Source: an uncultured Bacteroidales bacterium (lineage in GTDB: Bacteria; Bacteroidota; Bacteroidia; Bacteroidales; Bacteroidaceae). Taken from it: a stretch of 64,000 nucleotides of DNA. The stretch lies in contig CALDKD010000095.1 in the NCBI GenBank assembly GCA_937898885.1, forward strand, positions 8,133 through 72,132, written 5' to 3'. Shown here in pieces: positions 34,294 to 43,163 of the stretch. The translations under genes and the position numbers were made by a program. The notes below the pieces were generated by a model. That model had not been told where the DNA came from. It searched no databases and saw nothing but the letters and a program-made list of their open reading frames with translations. Each line of letters begins with the position of its first letter. Position 1 is the first letter of the stretch.

Positions 34294-34300
34294 TACTGAT

Positions 34301-36628
34301 ATGAGCATCCGGGCGCATAAATATATATCCGCATTGGTCACCATACTTACTATGGTGTCTTGCTCGGTGTATAAATATGTGCCAGAAGGAGAGTACTTAC
34401 TGCATAAGGTGACGATAGAGACATCTGACCCTCAATTGGAAAACATCTCGCAATACAAGAATATGGCCTATCAGACACCAAATACCAAATGGTTAGGCCT
34501 GTTCAGAATACCCCTGCGCATTTATTCCATGTCGGCCGACAATGCGAGGAAAAATGATCATCAGGGCTTTTTCCAGCGTATCGGGGAGGAACCTGTGATT
34601 CTGGATACCGTTCTTTGTGAGCAGTCAGTTGAGAATATTAGAAGGGCCCTCGTGAACGATGGCTATCTTAAGGCCGGTGTTGAGAGTCGTATTAAGTACT
34701 CAAGGCGTCCTAAAGCTGATGTCGTATATGTGCTACATCCGGATAAGACATATTATGTGGGCAGCTATGAGACTGATATCTCGGACAATCGTATAGACTC
34801 GTTGATAAACAATAATCCAAGAGCCAGACGTGAGGAACTCATTTACACCGGTATGCCACTCGATGCTGACATCCTGGATAAAGAACGCGCCAGAATAGTA
34901 TCGTTGTTGAAAACCCAAGGCTACTATTCTTTCAATAAAGAGGATATCTCCTTTGTGGCAGACACCGTGGAAGGCTCCACCGCTGCAGGACTGACAATGC
35001 GGATAAGGCCTTTCTCCCTAAATAACGGAGATACAATCCAATATCCAACCTATACGATATCCTCTGTCAGTTACATTTACAGCGACAATGGTCTTGTAGC
35101 GGACGATTCACTGAATCGATACCGCAGTATTGAGGTGGATGGTAATGATTTCTATTTTGTTGATACCGATGGCACCGGTAAACTCAAATTGCGGCCGGGC
35201 ATTGTAGAGAGCCACTCGTATCTTCGTGAGGGCTCGCTGTATAATAGTAATATGGTATCGCGGACCTACAATTCGCTGAGTCGGTTGAGCCCAGTCCGAA
35301 ATACAAACATTGTTTTTAATGAAAATGTTACAGACAGGACTCTGGATGCCAAAGTGGTGATATCGTCCAGTCAGAAACACTCGTTTGCGGCACAACTGGA
35401 AGGAACCAACACTGCCGGAGACTTTGGCGCAGCGGCATCGCTCTCGCTCACAAACCGGAATCTGTTTGGCGGTGCGGAACGTCTCACGATGACATTGCGA
35501 GGTGCCTTTGAGGCTATAACCAATCTTCCGGGCTATGGTGGAAACAGCTATCGTGAGTACGGTATTGAGGCGAATCTTGAGTTCCCTGAATTGTTGCTGC
35601 CGTTAGTGAATCAGGATTTCCAGCGTCGTAGTCAGGCTACATCGCAGCTGAGTCTGATGTTCAACTCACAGAGACGTCCGGAATTCAACAAGTCAGTCAT
35701 GACGTTCGGCTGGAGTTATCTATGGAGCAGCAGAAGACATACCCACAGATTTGACGTCATCGATGTTGATTATCTTATAGTTCCTTGGATATCCGATAAA
35801 TTCAGAAAAGAGTATCTGGATCCAATAGGCAACCGTAACTCCATTCTTCGTTATAATTACGAGGATATGCTTATTACAAAGCTGGGATACTCATATTATT
35901 TCTCAAATGCGAATGTCAATTCCGGACGCCGTCTGAACGTGTCCCTCCGATTGAGCGCTGAGACCTCTGGCAATCTTCTCTACGGCATCTGCTCCTCGAC
36001 AGACGCGGAAAGAAATGACCGGGGACAATACAAAGTTCTGGATATAGCTTTCGCACAGTATGTAAGGAGCGAGGGGGCTTTCACTCTTAACTGGAAAATA
36101 GACAAGTGGAATAACTTGATCTTTCATACAGAGTACGGTGTGGCTTATCCTTACGCCAACTCGACAAGCATACCTTTTGAGAAACGGTTCTATGCGGGTG
36201 GAGCCAATAGCGTCAGAGGATGGGCTGTACGTGAGCTCGGACCCGGCAATTTGAGCGGCGGCGCGAGTGCGGTCAATTATATCACCCAGGCTGGAGATAT
36301 TAAGCTTCTGGCCAGTCTTGAGCTACGTGCCCATATGTTCTGGAAGCTGAATGCCGCATTCTTCTTAGATGCCGGTAACATTTGGACCATAAGGGACTAT
36401 GAGGAACAGCCTGGAGGCCTGTTCGCCTGGAATACATTCTACAATCAGATAGGAGTGTCGTTTGGCTACGGACTCAGGCTGGATCTGAATTTCCTGGTCT
36501 TGAGACTTGATTTCGGCAGGCAACTAGTGAATCCTGCATACGCATCTGGTCCTGAGCGGTATCCGGCATATCGTGATGTTGATTACCGAAACTATGCGTT
36601 TCACTTTGCGATAGGCTATCCGTTCTGA
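34301..36628 (+). CDS. TamL/TamA-like outer membrane barrel protein (Omp85 family), lipoprotein form
   Basis: A 775-residue BamA/TamA superfamily protein. The start MSIRAHKYISALVTILTMVSC ends in a lipobox cysteine (about residue 21), as in the TamL lipoproteins of Bacteroidota. POTRA-type segments follow (YLLHKVTIETSDPQ, VENIRRALVNDGYLKAGV, RIVSLLKTQGYYSFNKED). The C-terminal 16-strand barrel region has the Omp85 hallmark KRFYAGGANSVRGWAVRELGPG and ends in an aromatic strand (FHFAIGYPF). TamA with TamB helps insert outer-membrane proteins or move lipids. No tamB is adjacent. ATG 34301 is preferred over upstream in-frame codons because it gives the lipoprotein signal. Confidence 0.88.
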   Translation: MSIRAHKYISALVTILTMVSCSVYKYVPEGEYLLHKVTIETSDPQLENISQYKNMAYQTPNTKWLGLFRIPLRIYSMSADNARKNDHQGFFQRIGEEPVILDTVLCEQSVENIRRALVNDGYLKAGVESRIKYSRRPKADVVYVLHPDKTYYVGSYETDISDNRIDSLINNNPRARREELIYTGMPLDADILDKERARIVSLLKTQGYYSFNKEDISFVADTVEGSTAAGLTMRIRPFSLNNGDTIQYPTYTISSVSYIYSDNGLVADDSLNRYRSIEVDGNDFYFVDTDGTGKLKLRPGIVESHSYLREGSLYNSNMVSRTYNSLSRLSPVRNTNIVFNENVTDRTLDAKVVISSSQKHSFAAQLEGTNTAGDFGAAASLSLTNRNLFGGAERLTMTLRGAFEAITNLPGYGGNSYREYGIEANLEFPELLLPLVNQDFQRRSQATSQLSLMFNSQRRPEFNKSVMTFGWSYLWSSRRHTHRFDVIDVDYLIVPWISDKFRKEYLDPIGNRNSILRYNYEDMLITKLGYSYYFSNANVNSGRRLNVSLRLSAETSGNLLYGICSSTDAERNDRGQYKVLDIAFAQYVRSEGAFTLNWKIDKWNNLIFHTEYGVAYPYANSTSIPFEKRFYAGGANSVRGWAVRELGPGNLSGGASAVNYITQAGDIKLLASLELRAHMFWKLNAAFFLDAGNIWTIRDYEEQPGGLFAWNTFYNQIGVSFGYGLRLDLNFLVLRLDFGRQLVNPAYASGPERYPAYRDVDYRNYAFHFAIGYPF

Positions 36629-36670
36629 TTCTTGAACATTTGATTATGAGAAGAGTAAAAATAAACATAT

Positions 36671-37474
36671 ATGAGACTGAGATTTATGAGTCTGTCCAGC
36701 GGAAGCAGCGGAAACTGCTATTACCTTGCGCTGGACGAAGAAGCCATTCTGATTGACGCCGGCATTCCGTCAAGGCAGATAAGGGAGCATCTGGGAAAGG
36801 CCGGCGTATCGTTTGAGACTGTGAGGGCTGTGCTGGTGACACATGATCACGCCGATCACATAAAGTCTCTCGGCGCATTGTGCAAAAAATACTATCTTCC
36901 GGTATATGCCACCAGACGGACGCACGAAGGTATCAACAACAACTACTGTATGACAGAGAAACTATCCGCCGGATGTGCCAGATACATTGAGAAGGAAGTA
37001 CCGTTTGAGATCGGCTCATTCCGGGTAACTGCTTTTGAAGTGCCTCACGACGGTACTGACAATGTCGGGTACCTCATTGAGGCTGACGGACGGACGTTCT
37101 GTTTTGTCACAGATCTTGGACATATTACCGATGTGGCGGCATCGTACATAGTACGTGCTGACTATTTGGTTATGGAAGCTAACTATGACGAGGATATGTT
37201 GCGTATGGGCCATTATGCCAAGTTCTTGAAGGATAGGATAACGAGCCCGCTTGGCCATTTGAGCAACAAGGTTACCGCAGAGTTTATTGCTGCCAATATG
37301 ACTGACCATCTGCGACATATCTGGCTGTGCCATCTGAGCGGTGAGAACAATCACCCGGATCTGGCTTTCAAGACTGTAGAGTATTCATTGCGTGGCGTGG
37401 GAATCATTCCTGGAAAAGACGTCGGACTGACAGCTCTGAAAAGAACCACGCCATCGGAACTTTACGAGCTTTGA
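36671..37474 (+). CDS. MBL-fold metallohydrolase, YycJ/WalJ-like
   Basis: A 267-residue metallo-beta-lactamase-fold hydrolase. MSLSSGSSGNCYYLALDEEAILID begins the domain; the metal site is VTHDHADHIKSL, then EVPHDGTDNVGY, FVTDLGH and LCHLSGENN. Family members related to YycJ/WalJ are proposed nucleases in DNA or cell-wall-stress pathways. It lies 42 bp after the TamL-like gene. Confidence 0.87.
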   Translation: MRLRFMSLSSGSSGNCYYLALDEEAILIDAGIPSRQIREHLGKAGVSFETVRAVLVTHDHADHIKSLGALCKKYYLPVYATRRTHEGINNNYCMTEKLSAGCARYIEKEVPFEIGSFRVTAFEVPHDGTDNVGYLIEADGRTFCFVTDLGHITDVAASYIVRADYLVMEANYDEDMLRMGHYAKFLKDRITSPLGHLSNKVTAEFIAANMTDHLRHIWLCHLSGENNHPDLAFKTVEYSLRGVGIIPGKDVGLTALKRTTPSELYEL

Positions 37475-37477
37475 TTA

Positions 37478-37506
37478 TTGTTTGTGAGTAATTAATTATA
37501 ACTTTG
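37478..37506 (+). promoter_or_regulatory. Putative promoter of uxaE, possibly giving a leaderless transcript
   Basis: TTG at 37478-37480 and TAACTTTG (perfect) at 37499-37506 are 18 bp apart. The -7 box ends only 5 bp before ATG 37512, so initiation at the usual distance would fall at or next to the start codon. Confidence 0.5.
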
Positions 37507-37511
37507 TTGTC

Positions 37512-38759
37512 ATGAGAATAGGAAAGTATTCGTTCGGAATAGGAGATCGCTTCTCTCACGAGGGCGAGGCCCAGCTTAAGGCTCTTGTACGTGCCGGAGA
37601 GGAACTTGGCATTGATTTTGTGCCGGTGTGGAACAAATCAAACCGCGAGCATCAGATAGTAGGCTCCAATCCTGTTGACACCAGGAAAGAGGCGGATAGT
37701 GCCGTAAGTGCCCTTGCCTACGACAAGCCTTATTTTGTTGATGCCGATCACATCAATATGGGAAATGTGGACAAGTTCATAGACGCTTCGGATTTCTTTA
37801 CAATTGATGTGGCTGACTATATCTCCAAGTCCGCACCGTTGGAGTGCGTTGAGTCATTCGTCAAGGCAAATTCCAAGTATATAGGGAAACTTGCCATTCC
37901 CGGTATCAGCAAGACTTTCCACATTACAGAGGCACTTCTTCGTCAGATGGCCGGCCGCTATCTCTTTGCCGTAACAGAGGCCGGCCGTATATACAGGCAC
38001 ATCGCATCGGTCAAGGGCGCGGACAATTTTGTCACAGAAGTATCAATGGACGAGGTTGACTCTCCCCAGACACCGATAGAGCTGTTCTTTATTCTGTCAG
38101 CGTTGGCCATTGAGGGCGTTCCGGCTCAGACCATTGCCCCGAAGTTTACCGGACGCTTCAATAAGGGAGTTGATTATGTAGGGGATGTAAATGCTTTTGC
38201 AACCGAGTTTGAGGAGGATTTGCTTGTAATAGATTTTGCTGTGCGCGAGTTCGGCCTTCCCGATAACTTGAAATTGAGTATCCACTCTGGTAGCGACAAG
38301 TTCTCCATTTATCCCATAATGGGTGGTCTTATCAGAAAATACGATAAGGGAATCCATATCAAGACTGCCGGAACCACTTGGCTTGAAGAGGTCATTGGTC
38401 TTGCTCTTGCCGACAAGGAGGCGCTTGCTCTGGCCAAGAGAATAGCGGTGAACGCCCTGGGCCGTATTGAGGAACTGTGTGCTCCGTATGCCACAGTGAT
38501 AGATATCAATTCTGAGAACCTTCCTGATTCCCAGACGATAGAGTCTTGGGATGGCGGTACATTCGCACGCACGTTGCGTCACAACCGGCAAGATCCATTA
38601 TACAACCCTGATTTCCGTCAGCTGATACACGTCAGTTATAAGCTGGCGGCCGAATATTCAGATGAGTACTATGCCGCCCTTGAAAGAAATAAGGCTGTGG
38701 TTGGCGATCAAGTCTCAGAGAATCTGCTCTGCAGGCACATCGCACGTTTGTCTAACTAA
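37512..38759 (+). CDS. uxaE: Tagaturonate epimerase family protein (UxaE)
   Basis: A 415-residue UxaE-like protein. In Thermotoga the family epimerises D-tagaturonate to D-fructuronate. Recognisable stretches are MRIGKYSFGIGDRFSHEGEA, VDADHINMGNVDKFI, KFTGRFNKGVDYVGD, LKLSIHSGSDKFSIYP and IHIKTAGTTWLEEVIGLA. It is followed after 12 bp by uxaC, which supports a role in galacturonate use: UxaC makes tagaturonate and UxaE links it to fructuronate. Neither tagaturonate reductase (UxaB) nor UxaA is in this window. Confidence 0.85.
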   Translation: MRIGKYSFGIGDRFSHEGEAQLKALVRAGEELGIDFVPVWNKSNREHQIVGSNPVDTRKEADSAVSALAYDKPYFVDADHINMGNVDKFIDASDFFTIDVADYISKSAPLECVESFVKANSKYIGKLAIPGISKTFHITEALLRQMAGRYLFAVTEAGRIYRHIASVKGADNFVTEVSMDEVDSPQTPIELFFILSALAIEGVPAQTIAPKFTGRFNKGVDYVGDVNAFATEFEEDLLVIDFAVREFGLPDNLKLSIHSGSDKFSIYPIMGGLIRKYDKGIHIKTAGTTWLEEVIGLALADKEALALAKRIAVNALGRIEELCAPYATVIDINSENLPDSQTIESWDGGTFARTLRHNRQDPLYNPDFRQLIHVSYKLAAEYSDEYYAALERNKAVVGDQVSENLLCRHIARLSN

Positions 38760-38771
38760 TAAATAACAGAT

Positions 38772-40178
38772 ATGAGACCTTTCATTCATCAGGATTTTCT
38801 GCTTCAGTCAGAGACAGCCCGGCATCTTTACCACGACCATGCCTGTCATCTTCCGATTATTGACTACCACTGCCATCTGGACCCTAGGATGGTGGCAGAG
38901 GATCATCGCTTCTCGTCCATCACCGAGCTGTGGCTGGGCGGAGATCATTACAAGTGGCGCGCACTGCGTTCCAATGGCGTTTCCGAGGAATTTATAACTG
39001 GCGATGCCTCAGAATGGGAGAAATTCCTCAAGTGGGCAGAGACAGTCCCTTATCTGCTGCGTAATCCTCTGTACCATTGGACACATCTGGAACTTAAAAC
39101 CTGTTTCGGCATAGAAGAGACACTTAATCCGGACAGTGCTCGCAGGATATATGACCAATGCAATGAGATGCTGGCCAGCCCGGAGTTTTCCGCGCGTAAT
39201 CTCATGTTGAGGTACAACGTAGAGACAGTCTGCACCACAGATGATCCTGTTGACTCTCTGGAATATCATATGCGTGTGCGGAATGACGGCTTCAAGGTAA
39301 AGGTGCTTCCCACCTGGCGTCCCGACAAGGCAATGGCGATAGAGAATCCTGGATCATACAGAAAATACATAGACAAGCTTGCCAGCGTAAGCGGAGTTGG
39401 CATAAGCTCATTCCGTGATGTTGTTGAGGCCCTGCTCATCCGCCATAAGTTCTTTGAGAGTATGGGGTGCCGCCTGAGCGATCACGGAATAGAGACTTTT
39501 TATAACGAGGATTTCACTACTGATGAGATTGAGTCATTGTTTGACAAAGTTTATTCAAAGGGCTCTTGTCTCACTCAGAAGGAAGCCGATAAGTTCCGCA
39601 CGGCTATGATGCTGGAGTTCGGAAAAATGGATGCGGATGCTGGCTGGGCACAGCAGTTCCATTATGGTCCTATACGTAATAATAACTCCAAAATGTTCCA
39701 TCTGATGGGTCCTGATACCGGTTTCGACTCAATCGGCCAGTCATGTTCCGCATATAATATGGCAGGTTTTTTGGACCGCCTGAACAGCATTGACAAGTTG
39801 GGCAAGACCATAATCTACAACATTGATCCCAGTGACAACGCCATGGTCGCCTCAATGATAGGAAACTTTCAGGATGGCAGCGTTCCTGGCAAGATGCAGT
39901 TCGGCGCCGGCTGGTGGTTCAATGACCAGAAGACTGGCATGGAGCGCCAGATGGAGGATTTAAGTATGATGGGGCTTCTCAGCCGCTTTGTCGGTATGCT
40001 TACAGACAGCCGTTCATTTGTGTCTTATCCACGTCATGAGTATTTCCGCCGGATTCTGTGCAATATTCTAGGCCGCGATGTGGAGAGCGGAGAGATTCCG
40101 GCTTCAGAGATGTCAAGGGTAGAGCAGATGGTTGAGGATATATCATATTACAACGCCAAAAACTATTTTAACTTTTAA
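38772..40178 (+). CDS. uxaC: Glucuronate/galacturonate isomerase
   Basis: A 468-residue uronate isomerase of the amidohydrolase superfamily that converts D-glucuronate to D-fructuronate and D-galacturonate to D-tagaturonate. PIIDYHCHLDPRMVAEDHRF holds the metal-binding histidines; ETVCTTDDPVDSLEYH, FHYGPIRNNNSKMF and GMLTDSRSFVSYPRHEYFRR are family signatures. It is co-transcribed with uxaE and followed by a strong terminator. Confidence 0.96.
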   Translation: MRPFIHQDFLLQSETARHLYHDHACHLPIIDYHCHLDPRMVAEDHRFSSITELWLGGDHYKWRALRSNGVSEEFITGDASEWEKFLKWAETVPYLLRNPLYHWTHLELKTCFGIEETLNPDSARRIYDQCNEMLASPEFSARNLMLRYNVETVCTTDDPVDSLEYHMRVRNDGFKVKVLPTWRPDKAMAIENPGSYRKYIDKLASVSGVGISSFRDVVEALLIRHKFFESMGCRLSDHGIETFYNEDFTTDEIESLFDKVYSKGSCLTQKEADKFRTAMMLEFGKMDADAGWAQQFHYGPIRNNNSKMFHLMGPDTGFDSIGQSCSAYNMAGFLDRLNSIDKLGKTIIYNIDPSDNAMVASMIGNFQDGSVPGKMQFGAGWWFNDQKTGMERQMEDLSMMGLLSRFVGMLTDSRSFVSYPRHEYFRRILCNILGRDVESGEIPASEMSRVEQMVEDISYYNAKNYFNF

Positions 40179-40194
40179 ATTGAAGGCATAATCT

Positions 40195-40237
40195 TGTCCC
40201 GGGCCTGTATGAAAACAGTGCCTGGGACATTTTTTTT
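40195..40237 (+). terminator. Intrinsic terminator after uxaC
   Basis: The stem TGTCCCGGGCCTGT (40195-40208) pairs with ACAGTGCCTGGGACA (40215-40229) with a one-base bulge and a 6-nt loop, followed by eight T. Confidence 0.85.
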
Positions 40238-40256
40238 GAAAAAAAAACGGCATACG

Positions 40257-40287
40257 TTTGGCGGGTCAAAAAAATGTTGTACCTTTG
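40257..40287 (+). promoter_or_regulatory. Promoter of tRNA-Lys
   Basis: TTTG at 40257-40260 and TACCTTTG at 40280-40287 are both perfect matches to the Bacteroidota -33 and -7 elements with 19 bp spacing. They lie 26 bp before the tRNA. Confidence 0.75.
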
Positions 40288-40313
40288 CACCGCTTTTGAA
40301 CGAAGAGGCGCTT

Positions 40314-40386
40314 GCGCGATTAGCTCAGTTGGTAGAGCAATTGACTCTTAATCAATGGGTCCAGGGTTCGAATCCCTGATCGCGTA
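40314..40386 (+). tRNA. tRNA-Lys (anticodon CTT)
   Basis: A 73-nt cloverleaf: acceptor GCGCGAT/ATCGCGT (one G-T pair at the end), D-arm GCTC...GAGC, anticodon stem ATTGA/TCAAT with loop CTCTTAA giving anticodon CTT, T-arm CAGGG-TTCGAAT-CCCTG, discriminator A. The CCA end is not encoded. It is a single-gene transcript with its own promoter and terminator. Confidence 0.95.
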
Positions 40387-40397
40387 CTTCGAAAAGA

Positions 40398-40428
40398 CGG
40401 ATAGAGTGATGCTTTATCCGCCTTTTTT
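40398..40428 (+). terminator. Intrinsic terminator after tRNA-Lys
   Basis: The stem CGGATAGAG (40398-40406) pairs with CTTTATCCG (40412-40420) with one G-T pair and a 5-nt loop, followed by CC and six T. Confidence 0.75.
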
Positions 40429-40522
40429 GTTTTTGTCCGACATTCCTCCGGCCTCAAGTACTGAAATTTTCGACTGGCGCCGAAAAAAATAGTATTAAGA
40501 CGTGAAAAACAAGCAATTTATG

Positions 40523-40553
40523 TTGTGCGTATAAAATAAAAAGTTTAATTTTG
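40523..40553 (+). promoter_or_regulatory. Promoter of the coiled-coil lipoprotein gene
   Basis: TTG at 40523-40525 and TAATTTTG at 40546-40553 (perfect) are 20 bp apart. The leader to ATG 40639 would be about 80 nt and A-rich near the start codon (AACTAAACAAACAATT), which fits strong translation in Bacteroidota. Confidence 0.65.
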
Positions 40554-40638
40554 CCTCGAATATGGGTGTAAAAGGGGACTTTTTGCCCGAACGTGAAGAT
40601 TGTTAACATATTATATTAACCTAACTAAACAAACAATT

Positions 40639-43074
40639 ATGAAGAAATTTTCAAAATTACTGACGCTGGCTATGATAGCCGGAGTCGGCATCTTTGGATC
40701 TTGTAAGGATTGCAACGAGGACATGTTCCAGAAGTTGCAGGCGGAGATTGACAAGAAGGCTCCTGCTAGTGTGGATGCTAGTATCGCAGACCTGCAGAAG
40801 AGCATCAAGGCCATCAATGACGACATCGATGCAGCGAAGAAGATGCTTGCGGCTTATATGCCTACTCTTGTTACAAAACCAGAGCTGGCTGATACCGCTA
40901 AGAACATCAGAGCTCTTCTGAATGATTATGCAAAGGCTTCAGCACTTATGGCTGCCCAGGCAGAGCTTGATAGTATAAGCGATGCTCTCGACGCTGCTAA
41001 GGAGAGCTTCAACAATTCTCTTGGTGATGTTCAGAAGGATGTCGTTGCAAACCGTGATAGTATCGCGAAACTTAACGATGCAGTTAAGAAACTTCAGACG
41101 TCAAGCGGCGCAATGGATGCCATCAAGGATATCCGCGCAGCTCTTGGCGCAAAGGACGGCGAGACACTGGAGGATATCCGTGCTCTCATCGAGACTGCTT
41201 CAAAAAACGCCCAGAATGCTCTCAATGGTCTTGAGGAGCTGAACGGCATCAACGATACAATCCAGGCTGTCAAGGCAATTGCCAACGAGGCTCTCGGAAC
41301 TGCAAATGCAAATGCCGGAAGACTTGATGTTATTGATGGTACTCTCTCAGACTTCGCTTCAAGAATCGCTGCTCTTGAGAACCAGCCTACAGTAAAGGGT
41401 GTTGACAAGAAGTATGTTGACAGCGTTGCCAACGCTCTCAATAAGAACATCGGTACTAAGTTCAGCGCACTCCAGAAGGATTACAATAAGAGAATTCCTG
41501 CTCTTGAGGACTTCGCTTATTTCGGTGAGCTTCGTTTTGCTGATCTTGAGGCTTGGGAGGCTGAGGCTAAGGAGCAGATTGCCGCTCTTGAGAACCTGAA
41601 CGATAGCTGCGCTTCTCTCAGAGAGGATGTTAATGAGTTGTTCTCACGCGTAAGCAAGATTGAGAACCTGCTCCAGCATCAGATTACCAACATCACAAAC
41701 CAGGGCGCATTCAGCAAGCTGTATGGTTACATCGCTACTCCTCTTGGTACCAACAACCTTCTTCTTGCTCTCTATGGCGAGAATACACTCGCTGGCAGCA
41801 ACTTTGAGTTCCCATCAGCAAATGGTACATACGAGCTGATCGCAGAGAACGCTCTTTCAAATGAGGATATCGCTATCCTTAAGCTGGCTACCACTACTCT
41901 GGAAACTTATACTATTCCAGATGTACTTCTTACCGAGAAAGGTGCGGCAGCAGGTCAGGTTTATTTCTCTATAGCTCCAGCTGATGTAAATCTTGAGGGA
42001 GCTGAGTTCGCATTTGTAAACAGTCTTGATGACGAGGTCTTCACCCTTGACAGTATCCGTCCATGCGAGGAGCTGCTCACTTATGGTATGACCCGTGCTA
42101 CTACTATATCTGAGAAGGCAATCAATGGTCTCTATGCGGCTGATGTATATCTCAATGCAGACAAAGTTGCTGAGTATACCATCGAGATTGATGGCTTTGC
42201 TGAGGCAGTTAAGGATGCATTCAAGGCTCTGAAGAACGGTCAGACAATCAACTATTCATCATTGAAGAGTGAGATTGTTAATCTTATAGGTGAGAGCAGT
42301 AAGATTGAGGCTGATGCTATCAAGGCTCTCTGGAGCGATGGCACCGAGTATCATCCTGTATATTCAAAGTTTGAGTATGGTGTAGCTGCTATTAAGCCGC
42401 TTGCTTACAATAACAACCTTCTTGATGGTGAGTTCAAACTTAAGGATCTGTTTCCGGCATTCTATCTTGAGGAGTTGGAAAATCCTGCTATCTCAACCGT
42501 TCCAGAGGTTCAGACTCTTGCTGATAAGCTGTCACAGATGATTGATGATCTCAACAGCAAGTATGTTGGTAAGATCAACAGCCTTATCAATAGAATCTAC
42601 GGTAATGCTATTCTGAATAAGAGCATCAAGCCTGCTGCTCTTGTTCAGCCAATTCTTCTCTGCGCCGGTGATGATGAGAATCCTGTAATGGTAAGTATGG
42701 ATAAGAATAATCCTACCAAGATTCAGATTGGTACCAACTACGATGATGAGGAGGGTGTTGTTCTTGTCGCTACATCTGCAACAACAGAGATGATTGCTCC
42801 TGCATTCAAGAAGTTCATCGGTGTTACTGATGTATTCTCAGGTACAGAGTCTGCAAAGGCTGGAGCAGCTGCTCTTCAGGAGGCTGCTCTTGACGCAAAC
42901 CTTATGTCAAAAGATCTGGCCACTGTAGTAGATGGCTCACAGTCAGTATTCTCATTCAAGCCTCATTTGGTAAGAGGTTTCGACGGTTCATATATTTACG
43001 AGATTGTGTTCTCAGCTCTTGACTACGCAGGTCAGGCTATTACCAACAAGTATTATATTGAGATCGCTCACTAA
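40639..43074 (+). CDS. Large coiled-coil surface lipoprotein of unknown function
   Basis: An 811-residue predicted lipoprotein: the signal MKKFSKLLTLAMIAGVGIFG ends in a lipobox with Cys22, followed by KDCNED, similar to the charged export signal of Bacteroidota surface lipoproteins. Residues from about 30 to 350 are Ala/Lys/Asp/Leu-rich heptad-like helices (SIADLQKSIKAINDDIDAAKK, LDSISDALDAAKESF, LREDVNELFSRVSKIENLL). The rest is beta-rich without a known motif. Codon choice is strongly biased (CTT/CTC Leu, GCT Ala) and the promoter is near consensus, so it is probably abundant. The ATG at 40639 is chosen for the signal peptide. The OmpA-family gene follows after 89 bp and the pair may work together in the envelope. 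No function can be assigned. Confidence 0.8.
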   Translation: MKKFSKLLTLAMIAGVGIFGSCKDCNEDMFQKLQAEIDKKAPASVDASIADLQKSIKAINDDIDAAKKMLAAYMPTLVTKPELADTAKNIRALLNDYAKASALMAAQAELDSISDALDAAKESFNNSLGDVQKDVVANRDSIAKLNDAVKKLQTSSGAMDAIKDIRAALGAKDGETLEDIRALIETASKNAQNALNGLEELNGINDTIQAVKAIANEALGTANANAGRLDVIDGTLSDFASRIAALENQPTVKGVDKKYVDSVANALNKNIGTKFSALQKDYNKRIPALEDFAYFGELRFADLEAWEAEAKEQIAALENLNDSCASLREDVNELFSRVSKIENLLQHQITNITNQGAFSKLYGYIATPLGTNNLLLALYGENTLAGSNFEFPSANGTYELIAENALSNEDIAILKLATTTLETYTIPDVLLTEKGAAAGQVYFSIAPADVNLEGAEFAFVNSLDDEVFTLDSIRPCEELLTYGMTRATTISEKAINGLYAADVYLNADKVAEYTIEIDGFAEAVKDAFKALKNGQTINYSSLKSEIVNLIGESSKIEADAIKALWSDGTEYHPVYSKFEYGVAAIKPLAYNNNLLDGEFKLKDLFPAFYLEELENPAISTVPEVQTLADKLSQMIDDLNSKYVGKINSLINRIYGNAILNKSIKPAALVQPILLCAGDDENPVMVSMDKNNPTKIQIGTNYDDEEGVVLVATSATTEMIAPAFKKFIGVTDVFSGTESAKAGAAALQEAALDANLMSKDLATVVDGSQSVFSFKPHLVRGFDGSYIYEIVFSALDYAGQAITNKYYIEIAH

Positions 43075-43103
43075 TATATAATAGGTGGTTCAAGATTAAT
43101 TTT

Positions 43104-43144
43104 CATTCAGAGAGTCGGGCGCTTGCCCGGCTTGATGAATGAGA
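43104..43144 (+). other. Intergenic hairpin between the lipoprotein and OmpA-family genes
   Basis: An inner GC stem CGGGC-GCTT-GCCCG (43116-43129) is extended by an outer partial pairing of CATTCA with TGAATG-type sequence. No T-run follows, so it may be a processing or stability element, or a weak partial terminator, and not a full stop. Confidence 0.4.
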
Positions 43145-43163
43145 TAATAAACGAAATTTGAAT

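Noticed and set aside
40194..40379. Small open frame running through tRNA-Lys
   Set aside because: Overlaps a terminator, a promoter and the tRNA, so it cannot be a real gene.
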